From: Hedera helix
Taxonomy: Eukaryota; Streptophyta; Magnoliopsida; Apiales; Araliaceae
Direction: 5' to 3'
Assembly (NCBI GenBank): GCA_947179155.2
Contig: OX359273.1
Location: forward strand, 38,485,023 to 38,549,022
Length of the DNA: 64,000 bases
Shown here: one piece after another, positions 1 to 11,835 of the stretch
Numbering within the stretch: the stretch's first letter is position 1
How the letters are laid out: each line of letters starts with the position of its first letter
Made by a program: the position numbers and the translations under genes
Notes under the pieces: generated by a model
Database searches by the model: none
What the model was told of the DNA's origin: nothing
The model's input: only the letters and a program-made list of their open reading frames with translations

Positions 1-150
1 TGTTAATTCAATAAAATTCTGAAGAACCCTAGAAATTAGGGTTTGTGATTGAAGTTTGGGAATTTGTAGAGGAGCTGTGATGTGATCTGAAAAGATTATT
101 GATCAGATGAAATTGGAAAAGTGGGAAACTTTAGAAGAAGCAAACATCAG
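1..150 (-). promoter_or_regulatory. Possible 5' UTR/promoter of a gene leaving the left edge
   Basis: Read on the minus strand, this stretch is pyrimidine-rich and contains a telo-box (AAACCCTAA, plus-strand 36-44) followed by a second CCCTAG-like motif. This composition is typical of plant 5' leaders. No coding start is visible before the edge, so the gene cannot be named. It could also be unremarkable intergenic DNA. Confidence 0.3.
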
Positions 151-179
151 CGGTTTGTGGAATATTCACCAAAATATAA

Positions 180-1330
180 AAATGGACCCCTGATTTATAG
201 TTTTGTGACGATACAGTCCTTCAACTTTCATAATACCCAAAGGTTTGAACAATAAATACACAAATATGATTATAAAAAGGGAGATATATTCGGGAGTACT
301 GTTATACGTACCAAAAACTCTTAAAAAAAATAATGCTACGAGTTTTAAATTTTTTATTTTAAATGGGTCGCAAATAACATGATATTATATATTTTAGTGA
401 TAATTTATGGCATAATCAATCATATGAGATTTATCCAACGAATGTCACCTCTTACAAAAATTAGTTTACAAAATAATGTATTAAAATATAATTAGTTGAT
501 GATCTACTATACATAGATGTGTTCAATAATTGTAACTAACCATAATCATACACATAATTTTTTATCTCTTTTTTGTATCAATTTTTTAGTCACCATAATA
601 TTATTATTTTTTCACATATATTTTGAAATTTTTATACTAGTTAATATAGAAATATCATGTAAAAATATCAAAAAAATTAAAAAAAATAAACAACTAAAAA
701 TTGAGAATCTCATAAACAATCGATTTTTTAGTACTTAATCCCTTTACATATTTCATTGTTCGAAAAATGATTTGTAGATAAGAGAAAATATTTTACCTAT
801 TTTTTTAGTAGAATTTGCAATATACAATGCGAAATGTGAAGTAACGATTATACTCCCTTTCTCCTTCCAAGATTAGAGATAATATTTTATTTACAATAAA
901 AAACACAAAATATTGGCCTTAAATTGCTACAACTCCCCTCTTAACAAAAATGAACTTATGTTTATTTTTATATTTTTGTGTAAAAAATAAAGGAAGACAA
1001 TTATTTGATATACTTAATTTAGAATATAAAAGAGTCTCGATATGTATTACAAAAAAAAAATGTTGACTTACGATTGCAACTTATATCAATCAATACATGA
1101 GATTTGATAATATTATAAGGTTAATTTACTGTATCACATGTATCGTTAAAATATTATCAACAATAATCTATTATCTATTATATGTACTAAAACACAGTAC
1201 ATTAACACCAGGTAATGACATTTGTCAACCTTTTCATCACTCCACTTCCCTATTGCATTTATTATAATTGATTTATTACTATATTTATTCAATAGACTAT
1301 TTTTTGAATAGTATCCTATAAAAATATGAA
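180..1330. other. AT-rich intergenic DNA without recognisable genes
   Basis: No open frame here resembles a known protein; the short frames are low-complexity chance ORFs. A TACTCCCT-type terminus near 854 resembles the end of a common plant MITE, but no matching second terminus was found. Confidence 0.5.
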
Positions 1331-1439
1331 AATAATCACAAATATAAATATGATTTTTACATAATTGCGTATAACACTCACACATAAAAATATAACTTTC
1401 ACAATAATTTTTTGAATTGTTTTAAAGATAATTTTTTTA

Positions 1440-2012
1440 ATATTATTTCATAATTGCATATAACTTTCACACATAAAAAATATGTGGTTATTATCCAATA
1501 ATTTGGTTTTAAAATTTTTTTTACAACTAATTCTCACATAAAAAAATATTTAATATTATCCCATAATTCAACACAAATATAAATTTGGTTTTTATATATA
1601 TAATTCTCACATAAAAAAAAAAAAAAATTTACTTTTTGTGTGAGTATGGAATTAAAAAATTATAAATATAAAATTATCTCATAATTGCATATAACTCTCA
1701 CACAATATTTTTTTGAATTTTTTTTAAAGTTATCCCATATTTACATATAACTTTTACACATAAAAAATACGTAATTATCCACTAATTTATTTTTTAAAAA
1801 CTTTTTTTACACTAATTCTCACACACAAAAAATATGTAGTATTATCTCATAATTCAACACAAATAAAAATCTGATTTTTATATATATAATTATCACAAAA
1901 AAATATGTATTTTTTTACTTTTTGTATAAATATCGAATTAAAAAATTATAAATGTAACATTATTCCATAATTGTAGATAACTCTCGCACAATAATTCTTT
2001 TGAATATTTTAC
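1440..2012. repeat. Diverged AT-rich tandem repeat, period about 287 bp
   Basis: Two consecutive units align at a constant offset of 286-288 bases. The 'cataattcaacacaaat' block recurs at about 1562 and 1849, the 'gaattaaaaaattataaat' block at about 1648 and 1934, and the 'cacataaaaaata' block at about 1468 and 1756. Related partial motifs extend upstream to about 1330. No coding potential. Confidence 0.7.
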
Positions 2013-2197
2013 ATATAATTGCAGATAACTAATTACAATTGAATAATTTCTCTACTACACTCAATCAAAATATTCTCACACAAACAAATAAAAATCTTAA
2101 ATCATCTAATAATTTGGTATTTGAAATTATCTAAAAAATAAATTTTGTTCTTATGCAGATAATCTTTGATTTTTTAATTTCTTAACATCTAATTCTC

Positions 2198-2201
<4 letters not shown>

Positions 2202-2245
<44 letters not shown>
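2202..2245. repeat. (AT)n microsatellite
   Basis: About 44 bases of uninterrupted AT dinucleotides lie between the two long-period tandem arrays. Confidence 0.95.
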
Positions 2246-2248
<3 letters not shown>

Positions 2249-2680
2249 CCTATAATTTTTACACGTAAAAATTTTAAGATTTTTTTTAATTCCATACTCA
2301 CACAAAAAAATATTGAGATTATAAAATTAAAAATTGCAGCATACAAATCTAAATTGATATTTATATCACAAAATTGCAGCAATTTCAAATTGATTTTATA
2401 TTACATAATTTAAGCAATTACAAATTGATATTATCCTAAATTAATGGGTGATTGATGTAAGCGCATTTTTTATTCACCCTATAAATAGAGATTAACACTT
2501 TCATTCCAAATCACACCACAAACAATTCTCTTTTTCTTATAATTTTCTATTATACAGTAAGATGAATTTTCTTTTTTTATTCCTCTATTACTTTTGCTAA
2601 TATATTCAGTTATTTTGCTTCACCCATAAATTTACCTTCAAATTTGTGTCATTTGATTAAATCTCGATATTGCTGCAATT

Positions 2681-3310
2681 CCAAATTGATATTATCGAAT
2701 AATTTAGTTTTTGAATTATTTAATTATCTAAATTTTGTAGATAACTCCCACACATAAATATATGATATTATCCATTGATTTGAATTTTGATTTTTTTTAT
2801 AAAAATAATTTTCAGTCACAAAAATATGTAATATTATCCCATAATTGTTTTTTTTTAAAACTTTATTTAAAGATAATTTGCACACAAAATTTTTTTTTTA
2901 ATTCCTTACTCACACAAAAAAATAACATTGTCCCATAAATATGTCACACATACAAATCAAAATTGATATTATATCCAAAAATTGCAGCAATTCCAAATTG
3001 ATATTATCCAATAATTTGATTTTTGAATTGTTTTATTATCTCATTTTTGTAGATAACTTTGATACATAAAAATATGATATTATCCAATATTTTTAATTTT
3101 TAATTTTTTTACAAAAAAATCTTAGGCAAAAAAAAAAGTTATATTATCCCATAATTGGGCTTTTGAACTTTATTTACATAAAAATTTCACGCATAAATTT
3201 TTAAAAGTTCATTAATCACACAAAAAAATATAACATTATCCATAAATAAAAATATAAACTAATATTATATCTCAAAATTGTATTAATTCTAAATTGATAT
3301 TATATTCCAT
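2681..3310. repeat. Diverged AT-rich tandem repeat, period about 312 bp
   Basis: The block 'ccaaattgatattatc' followed by 'aataattt' and 'tttttgaatt' occurs at 2681 and again at 2993. Matching downstream blocks ('gtagataact', 'tattatccca', 'aaactttattta') keep the same order and roughly the same offset. It shares words with the 287-bp array and is probably a diverged branch of the same family. Confidence 0.65.
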
Positions 3311-3612
3311 AATTCTAGTTTGTTATTATCTCAAATTGATGGGTGATTGATCTAAACAATTTTTAATTATATATTTTTTTTAACAAAATGAATCATCATG
3401 CAACAACGTGCAGGGTTGTATCTAATTATATACGTAGTTGACAATAAAAATAAATAAATACCCTTTTAGTAATGTATATAAGCTAAAATTCTAACCTTAT
3501 TTATATTTCGAAATTTGAATGTCTATTGTGCCTGAATCCCCGAAGTTCCAAAATTCTAACACACCATGGTAAGAAAAAAAAGGAAGAAATAGACGCCCAC
3601 TATTTCCCCTAT

Positions 3613-3747
3613 TGGGCCTAGTACAATTCCAAAGGCTTATTGCAAAATTCATTATCTGACTAAGCCCACCCAACGGATTTGGGCTGACAGCCCAGATGCA
3701 GAAATTTCACCATCTCTTCTTTCCCCTCGCTCATAGAGAAACCCTAA
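3613..3747 (+). promoter_or_regulatory. Site II elements and telo-box upstream of the RRP9/YAO gene
   Basis: Four TGGGCC/T (site II) motifs are visible: 3613-3618, 3663-3668 (inverted), 3680-3685 and 3689-3694 (inverted). A telo-box AAACCCTAA follows at 3739-3747, about 130 bases before the start codon at 3877. Telo-box plus site II is an established promoter combination for plant ribosomal-protein and ribosome-biogenesis genes, which suits this gene. TCP-type factors are the known site II binders; the rest is inference from motif content. Confidence 0.7.
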
Positions 3748-3876
3748 CCTTAAACCCTTGCACTCTTCTCCTCCCCCTCCAACTTTAACCCTTAATTTTC
3801 TTAAAATTCAGCAATATTCAAACGCAAACATTGCATCAATATTCCACAAATTTGAATATCTTCCAGTTAGTTAATT

Positions 3877-6800
3877 ATGAAGGACAAAAGTTTCAAGAAG
3901 AACAAAGCACCAGCAGCTCAAAATGGAGCAAAAAGGGGAAAGAAAAGATTTTCAATCAAACAAGACCCATTTTTTGACAACGATTCAAAACGCAGGCGCA
4001 ATTTCGAAGATGACAACGTAGAAAGCAGCGACGATGATGATTCAGGAGAATTCAACCATGCAATTTCTGGCAAGGAGGAGGCGGAGGAAATGGAGGTGGA
4101 GACGGCCGCCGAGAAGCGGAAGCGAATCGCAGAGGCGTATTTGGAGGAAGTAAGGGCAATGGCAAAGAGAGAGGAAGAAGAAGATGATGAGGAGAGAGAA
4201 AGTGAGGATGAGAGAGCTAGAGAAGGCGAAAGGGATTCGAGGGTGGCGAATATTTTGCAGCAGGAGCAGCTTGAAGATAGTGGGCGTGTTCGGAGATTAA
4301 TTGCTTCGAGGTATTTATGTGCTAACCAAACAGTGCCTTCAATTATGTTGGGTTTGAAATGGTTAAGGAGAAGTACTGTGGGAATTGTTGTTATGGTTTG
4401 AATTGTTGTTTTTAATTGGTAGGGGCTTGTTAATTGCGTTATTTTAATTGTTTAGAATGGTTTTTATTGAGAATTTGTTGCCATTTTCTTTTTTAATTTA
4501 ACTCTGGGGCTGATGAAGGGTTGTAACTGAATTTGGTTCAATTGGTTCAGTTGTAATTACTACCGTACTGCAAAAAAAAAAAAAAAAATCATCTTTGGAA
4601 ATACGCAATTGAGCTAAAAATCAATTTGTAATTTTCATAATATGGATGTGTGTTAGTGAGAGAGAGTGACCGAGTGATCAAATGTGAGAGGGAGATAGAG
4701 AATTAGTGACAGAGTGAGAGAAAGGTAACTAATGAACAAATTAGTGAGAGCAATTTAGCGATAGGTATAACTGATTGAATGAATGATAGAAGGATTGAAA
4801 GAGAGAGAGAGAAGATCGTACATTATATCTAGCAACCGGTAGGTACGTAGGGGTACCTATGCTAATGGCAATTAATCCAATTATATTTTTAAAAACAGAA
4901 ATAAGGGTCCTTGATTGGATTATATTTTCTGAAACCCCTTTTGGAAATCATGGCAGGAACATGCGTGTTCATAAACTAGCAAATGTCACTCATGGAAATT
5001 GTTTTATTAGGAATTCATGTTGTTTATTGTATCTAGGGTGCAAAAGCCAGAAACAACTGAAGGATTCCGGGTTGTAGTAAAACATCGGCAGTCTGTTACT
5101 GCTGTTGCTCTATCTGAAGATGACTTGAAGGGATATTCAGCTTCCAAGGATGGTACTATTGTTCACTGGGACATAGAGAGTGGGAAGAGTGAAAAATATG
5201 CATGGCCGAGTGAGGAAGTTCTAAAATCCCATGGTGTAAAGGATCCGCAAGGTCGAGCAGTAAAGCACAGTAAACATGTTTTAGCTTTGGCCGTTAGCTC
5301 TGATGGTCGTTATTTGGCGAGTGGTGGCCTTGATCGTCATATTCATTTATGGGATACTCGATCACGAGAGCATATTCAGGTATACCTTGTGAAATTATTT
5401 GGTATAAACTCAATAATATAAAATTTGTTGTTTCAATTTCAAAAACCATTACTACTGAAGAAATGGAAGCGACTCTCAAACTGCATTTAAAGTTCATAGA
5501 GCCTGCCTTGTTATTGGTGCTTGAGATGCAGCATTTCATAAACCATCTGAAGATCTAGAAAATGATTTCTTGTTTCCTAATGTTCTCCTTACTTGCACTC
5601 ATCCTCTACAATGAATGTTGTCATGTTTTTAATGCTGAAATTTGGTATTATCAATTTATCATGTCGATGATTTTTTAGAATGTCCTTAGGGATGGGGCTC
5701 CTAAAGTTTCATGTATGACCCCTAGAATCCTATAGCTATCAGTATCACAAGTTTTCACATTTATGTGTGTTACTGCCTGTGTCTTTTTGTCAGATCACCT
5801 AGTGCAAAAAGATGTAGATAACCCATTCGTTGTGTTTCTTTCTTGTTTCTTACTGCTGAACAATTTCCAATAATTTACTTTACAGGCTTTTCCAGGTCAC
5901 AAAGGACCGGTGTCATGCTTAACGTTCAGGCAAGGGACTTCAGAACTATTTTCTGGTTCATTTGATAGAACAATTAAGGTATGGAATGTGGAAGACAGAG
6001 CTTACATTACCACATTATTTGGTCACCAAAGTGATGTGTTAACTATTGACTGCCTGAGGAAAGAACGGGTGTTGACCGTTGGTCGTGATCGAACTATGCA
6101 CTTGTGGAAGGTAAGCAACATTTCTCTTTCTTGCTTGCTTCCCAAGTTTGTCTTAGCTTATCTACCCTTTGATGAAGTACTCAAAATCAATCATCAAAAG
6201 AGATGAACATTTCCTCATCCAACTTTTAGTTTGTGATAGATGGAAAGCCTGTAGTCCTGATTTTTTTTATTAAGAACCCACTACTCGGTTTATGCTCTCA
6301 GCTCAAGATCTGTCATCTTTGACATTCCCGATACTAACAGAATTTTTGAAATTATTTAGCTTAACCTTGCACATAAATTAATGATGAGAATGCTCCTATT
6401 TGGAATGGGGGACGGAGTGAAGGGCACAAGTCCGAAAATGAGTCTTAAATTTGTTGTTGCCTTTTTCTTTTCTTCTATTATGAAGGTTTGCACGGGACAA
6501 TTTGTCATAATTTATTCTATTAATAAAAGTTTAGGTCTCTAAATTTTATTATTGAAAATAACTATCCAAAGAAATTATGTGTCCAAGAGTGTATTACTAT
6601 TAATATTCACGTGCGCTGCCCATTGGTTTGGTGGGGTGGGGTAGGGTGGGGTGGGGATCAACTAAAGAAGTAGGATTCTCTTTTCCAAACAGAGATAGTA
6701 ATGCTGTCCAAAATTGAGGATCAATCTAAGTCTACGGATTAAAAGAAACAAAACAACATGAAGGAATCAACTCTTTGTAAACTGGAACACACCTCTACCT

Positions 6801-7268
6801 TGTTGTCAATCTGTACATAAAACAGTTGTTCAAGTGTTTCTTATAAGCACAGATGCGGGATATGGACATGATAATTTGTTCAATTTTTTATTTTTATTTC
6901 TGTAAAAACCATGTATCTACTTATGGTAATTACCTTCCCCTACTCTACATATTCCTTTAGTCAAGTCTTTACCCTATCTTACTTGCATCTGAAATCACAT
7001 TCTTTGTGTCTCTTTAAAAAATTACATGAAACAAAGTCATATGGATACATGAAATGTTTGTTGGGGATCTTAAAGACAAAATATGCATCTACATCTTTAC
7101 AATAAGAAATGCTGGAGAAAGATTCCTCTTTATCTGGGATTATTGTTATCTGATACAGATACCTCGCAGTCTTAGAAGTATCCGTACTTCCTAGAGTATT
7201 ATGTGTGTGTATGGAGAGAGAGAGGGAGGAGGGAGAGTTCTTATATGCTGTCAAATATGTGCGCGCGC

Positions 7269-7306
<38 letters not shown>

Positions 7307-8818
7307 GTCATACAAATAGTAGTCAAACTTATTAAAAATTAAATAGCAGTCATATTCTCCTCAGTTTAATATTCCTTGGGGAATATCTATTATCTAATCA
7401 TTCATGTGCATAACCACAATCTGCTTAGTATCCCAGTACAGAATTAAATATAGGTATTACTTATTTAGTTATTATACTAGGTACCCTTTCCGTATGCATA
7501 GCCTCTCGAATTTTCTTGTTTACTGACCATCAGACAACAGATCTCAAATATTTAGTGATCCCCACATAGAAGTTCTCATAGACTCTGAATCATATTTATT
7601 TGAGTGTATTTACATCTTTTAATTGTTTATCTGTCATTGATGTAGTCTTTCCTATTTGGCAAAACAGGTCCCTGAGGAGTCACAATTAATATATCGTGCT
7701 CCAGCATCATCATTGGAATGCTGTTGTTTTATTAGTAACGATGAATTCTTATCGGGCTCAGATGATGGAAGTATTGCGCAATGGAGTGTATTGCGGAAGA
7801 AGCCAGTTCACATTGTTAGAAATGCACATGCTTTGCAGACTCCAGACAAGTTGGAACAAAGTGGAAATGAAGGACTATTAAATGGGCATATAGGTGAAAA
7901 TCAACTTGTGTTTCAGTAGTTTACGAGAACTAGCGACTTACAATGTGCCACTCTCTCTTTCTCTCCCTCCCTCCCTCCGATCCCTCCCTCTCTCCCTCTC
8001 CTCTGTAATGATTTATGCGTAAATCAATATAAAGTTTCGTTTCGTACGAAGATACAGCTGGATTATGTTTGTTCCAGTTTGCGACTCTGTACTTTTTAAC
8101 TGTGAATGGTTTTTTTTGGCACCTTCTATATAATTATTATCCAAATTTCTGATGATATGCAATCTTTAGGAACCATCACTGCAGGAAACTCCATCCACAG
8201 TCCTGAAAACTTGTGTTTATCAACGCATTCCTGGGTTGGTTCAGTTGTTGTATGTAGAAGCAGTGATCTTGCTGCATCAGGAGCTGGTAATGGTTCAATT
8301 CGTCTTTGGGAAATCGAAAGTGACTCTAAAGGCATCCGGCCATTGTTTGAGCTCCCTCTGGTAAGCTTGCATTGTGGGCATGAATGTTGTTTTGAGCTGC
8401 TCCCATTTGATTTGTGATGGAATCGCTGTTATGTAGGTATTTGTAGTATGTTCTAAGCTTCCATCACACTTCTCTTAATGCAGGTTGGGTTTGTAAATTC
8501 GTTGGCCTTTGCAAAATCAGGACGGTTTGTGGTTGCTGGAGTAGGACAGGTGAGGGTTTTCCCTTTTCTCTATTTTTTGATGTTTTGCAGTTCTAATATT
8601 TCCGTATATGTTGAGTTTGTTTCATAATAGCTTTGTAGTTGGGAAGATGTTTATTTAGATACCTATTCTTTTCCAAATAGAAACTGTTTAGATTTTTGTA
8701 ATGATAGGCATTTTAATTTCAAAAAATACCTTTTGCATAGGAACCCCGTCTGGGAAGGTGGGGGCGTCTTTCTGCTGCTCGGAATGGAGTTGCTGTGCAT
8801 CCTTTGCAGCTCTCATAA
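3877..8818 (+). CDS. YAO: U3 snoRNP-associated WD40 protein, RRP9/U3-55K-like (YAO)
   Basis: Nucleolar WD40 protein that binds U3 snoRNA in the small-subunit processome and is needed for 18S pre-rRNA cleavage; the Arabidopsis homologue YAO is required in embryos and gametes. Exons: 3877-4310, 5037-5379, 5886-6110, 7668-7893, 8170-8360, 8484-8549, 8741-8818, giving 520 aa (family about 500). Residues 1-145 are a Lys/Arg-rich then acidic, Glu/Asp-rich nucleolar-type segment. Residues 155-495 hold the propeller, with WD-type endings IVHWD (186-190), IHLWD (247-251), IKVWN (289-293), MHLWK (330-334), IAQWS (370-374) and IRLWE (452-457). The C-terminal ending (GRWGRLSAARNGVAVHP) is diagnostic of RRP9. 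All junctions are GT-AG and keep frame. Exon 5 has two possible in-frame acceptors (8170 or 8185). The 3' UTR probably ends near 9150. Confidence 0.93.
4571..4815 (+). repeat. Poly-A tract and GTGAGAG-rich simple repeat in YAO intron 1
   Basis: Intron 1 (4311-5036) contains an A homopolymer near 4571-4588. From about 4655 to 4815 follows a purine-rich stretch built of short GTGAGAG/GAGAGA words. Simple-sequence DNA with no other signal. Confidence 0.8.
6633..6656 (+). repeat. G-quadruplex-type G-run cluster in YAO intron 3
   Basis: Five guanine runs (4, 4, 3, 4 and 4 G) are separated by one- or two-base loops within 24 bases on the sense strand. This meets the usual G-quadruplex motif rule with short loops. 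Confidence 0.85.
7260..7303 (+). repeat. Compound (GC/GT)n-(TA)n microsatellite in YAO intron 3
   Basis: A GC/GT dinucleotide stretch (7260-7274) runs straight into (TA)n to about 7303. It is preceded by a short GA-rich tract at about 7213-7236. Confidence 0.9.
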
Positions 8819-9518
8819 ATTGAACACATATACAAGGTCTTCAGTTTTGACTCGGATTTATTGAAGTTGTAAGGAAAGAATCATGACTGTTTGTTGCTGG
8901 TAACATTCTAATTTTATTAATGATTGAGAGCATTGTTTTTACTTTTTTATCAACTCTGGCCTACTGCATTCAATTTTTGCAGCATGTGAAAATGCAACTA
9001 TACACCATTGTCTTGGAGAGGCTTCTTTTTCATACATGTTTGGATGAAGATGAATGTATCTACCAAAATCTTTGCTTAATCATACTGTGCATAACTTTGT
9101 TCGTTCCTAAACCAGAGATGCATTATGAATTTTAAGTCCATTAGTAAAATTTTAAAATTAATATGAATTCATTTTAAGTTTTGAAAATAATAATTATGAT
9201 ATCTAGTTGTACTTTTTAGATAATTTATACTAAAAAAATCAAATCGATTGTGAAGTTTAGAATTTTGTAAATTAACTTTAAAAGAACAAATGAATCACTG
9301 TGTGTCGGAGATTTTCAAATACAAAATTGATATGAATCGATTAAGTTTCAAATAATACATTTATATATTCTAAACTATCCAAGGAATCTTATAAATTATT
9401 ATAAGATTCTTAATTTTTAAAAATTAAATGAATCACATTAGTTTTAAATTTAATAGTATATCAAGTTGATTTTGAGAAATTAAATTTCATCTTATATTTT
9501 GGAATGAATAGTGTCTGC

Positions 9519-10185
9519 TACTCTCTACTTACGTTTTAAATTATAATATTAATATTGACTTTTGAAAAATCAATTTTAAATATTTTTAAATTCAAAATTA
9601 AGATGAATTCATTTAGTTTATATCAATACAATTATGAATATCACAAATTACCTAAAAAGTAATGTTCTCAGAACTGGTTCGTTCAATAAATCAAAAAAGA
9701 TACTAGGTGAATGGGTCACTGGTTCAACCAGTGGTCGAACCGTTATTGAATCAGTGACGTCATAAATATATAAAAATATATATTATTAATAATTAATAAA
9801 ATTTTAAAACATTTAATTTTTTGTAAACTAAAATATAGTAAAATTATGTTATATTATTGGTAAAAATATTTTTGGAAAAAAAAAATACTTCAAAATCGGT
9901 TCAACTGACCGGTTTTACCGGTTGAACCAGTGGTTAACCGAGTCAACCGATTATTGACCAAATCTGATTAACTAGTTTAATCCGGACTGAAAAAGGAACT
10001 GGTTCAACCGGTCGGACCGCCGGTTCCGAACCGATTTTCATAACATTGCTAAAAAGTTCTACTAATTATAAGATTTATTGTTATAAAAACTTAAACGAAT
10101 CATGTCAATTTTAAATTTAAATATGTATCAAATTGTCTTTTAAAAAGTTAATAATACTCTTATAATTTAGGACGGGAAATGAGTA
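9519..10185. mobile_element. MITE (TACTCYYT...TTTTAAATTATA terminus) split by an hAT insertion
   Basis: The left end reads TACTCTCTACTTACGTTTTA and continues AATTATA. The right end, read inverted (10185 down to 10159), begins TACTCATTTCCCGTCCTAAA and also continues into TTATAA. This is the widespread plant MITE terminus of the ACTCCCTCCGT-TTAAATTATA type, with TA at the outer edge as in Stowaway-like elements. Without the 397-bp hAT insertion plus duplication the element is about 270 bp. Similar one-sided ends occur near 24953 and 62540. Confidence 0.6.
9660..10048. mobile_element. Non-autonomous hAT-like element, 389 bp, with perfect 8-bp TSD
   Basis: The 8-bp duplication CTAAAAAG flanks the element exactly (9652-9659 and 10049-10056). 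The ends are imperfect inverted repeats: the left begins TAATGTTCTCAGAACTGGTT and the right, inverted, begins CAATGTTATGAAAATCGGTT. Subterminal DNA is packed with CCGGTT/AACCGG words, a common feature of plant hAT MITEs. No transposase coding remains. Confidence 0.8.
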
Positions 10186-10609
10186 TTAATTTATAGTGAT
10201 AAGGTATTAATCTCTAATTGTCTAGCCGCGACGACGCAACGCATGTATAATATAATACCTGGGTATTTGATTCATCCAAATTTTCAATAATGATGTTACC
10301 CATTTAACCCACAGTTAACCTGTTAATATAAGTGGATAACTCGACCCATGGGTTTATGGACAGGTTAATGGAACAGTCTAAAACTTTGCCAGTCTAAAAT
10401 TTTGCGTGCCCTAATTGGCACTCTACCTGCAGCTTATCAAACAGTACCATCCCCCATCTAGCATAAGTGGAAGCCACCACCATGTGAAGCTAAGCTGACC
10501 ATACACCACTAAATTGTCATACTTCATTTCACAGCTGCAAATCAATTAACTAACGAATACTTCACAACATGTTTATAACCCTGTGAAAAGTTGGTCCAAA
10601 AGACCTAAT

Positions 10610-11290
10610 TAGACTTGGCAAAATAGGTCCTGGCCCGCGGGTCGGGCCGGACTGGTTCAAAAAAATTGGGTTATGGACTCTTATTTTTCAGCCAAAAAAA
10701 ATTGGGCGTTTTGGCTTGGCCCGTAGTCCAATTTTTTTTTTATTTGATATTGATGAAAAAAAAAAATATTAACTTAAAAAATGAATCAAATAGGGAAGTA
10801 TGAAGAATATAAGAGTAAATTTTAACATGTGATATTGAATAATAATACAAAAAAAAATTATGAATATTATATATATATTACCTTTAGTCTTTCTTTTACT
10901 ATCTTATCTTTAATATTAATATTATATACATTTATCAATTAATTAATCACAAGATTAATTACATTTTAATATATATGACTATAAAATTATTAATTATTTT
11001 ATTTACTAATACTATTAAATAATTATGTATAAATTATGTGTTATAATTATAAATAATTAGAGCTAATATTTATTTTAAATTATGTATTATAACTGTAAAT
11101 ATATATATATATATATTTTAAAAAAATTATATTTTTTAAAAAATATTTATAAAAAAAATACTTAAAAAACTCGCATATCGGCTCAGACGGGCCACGGGCC
11201 GCAAGTTTTTAGCCCGGCAAATTTCAAACCTTTTCAGCTCGGCCCAAAAATAGTCCGGCCCAACAAAATCCAGCCCGTTTGCCAGGTATA
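10610..11290. mobile_element. Non-autonomous hAT-like element, 681 bp
   Basis: The terminal inverted repeats match at 11 of 13 positions: TAGACTTGGCAAA on the left and TATACCTGGCAAA on the inverted right. The 8-bp flanks are GACCTAAT (10602-10609) and GATCTAAT (11291-11298), one mismatch. GGCCCG/CGGGCC-rich subterminal regions lie at about 10630-10735 and 11180-11280, with AT-rich filler between. No coding. It shares termini and a subterminal motif with the element at 26890-27943. Confidence 0.8.
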
Positions 11291-11299
11291 GATCTAATG

Positions 11300-11835
11300 G
11301 ATTGATAGTCCAAGTAAAAACACGTGGAAATAAAGTTGTTACGAAAGTAAACCTATAAAAAATTCTATTATTATTTTTAAATAATAATAAAAACGGAAAG
11401 TCACGCATCAATTTGTATCCAATGCTCGTCATTTTTATTGTGTTTGCAAAACACGTTCCGAGGAACGTGAACTCGGCAACTGTGTAATAAAAACACGACT
11501 TGTTAAAATATGGCACACAGTATAAGCTTTCATCTAGTAGTAAATGCTAAACCCTGAGGCCACAGCCTAAATTATCATTTGCAAGAAAATCTTTGAAATG
11601 AGAACCTGCCTTCCATCCTTTCCTCAACTTGGACAGATATACTCGGCACCCTACGGGTGTGGGGGAGAAAGAATGATCAGTGCTAACTAATGTACACGAA
11701 AATACATCAGATATGTCCAACAAGGAAAAAAATTCCACCAAGAACTTGTTTCCCACCAGCTTAACCGTCACCGTAGCCACAAATTTGGAGAATGCCCAGT
11801 TCACCTGATGTTGAGAAATCATATTCACTCGCAGA
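11300..11835 (-). other. Spacer and 3' UTR of the SAPS-domain gene
   Basis: The stretch downstream of the stop codon at 11836-11838 on the minus strand probably holds the 3' UTR (about 11520-11835). The frames within it do not resemble known proteins and I regard them as chance ORFs. Confidence 0.5.

Noticed and set aside
517..738. Open frame of 73 codons in AT-rich DNA
   Set aside because: Low-complexity Ile/Phe/Asn/Lys composition, no homologue recognised, no promoter or splice context; a chance ORF.
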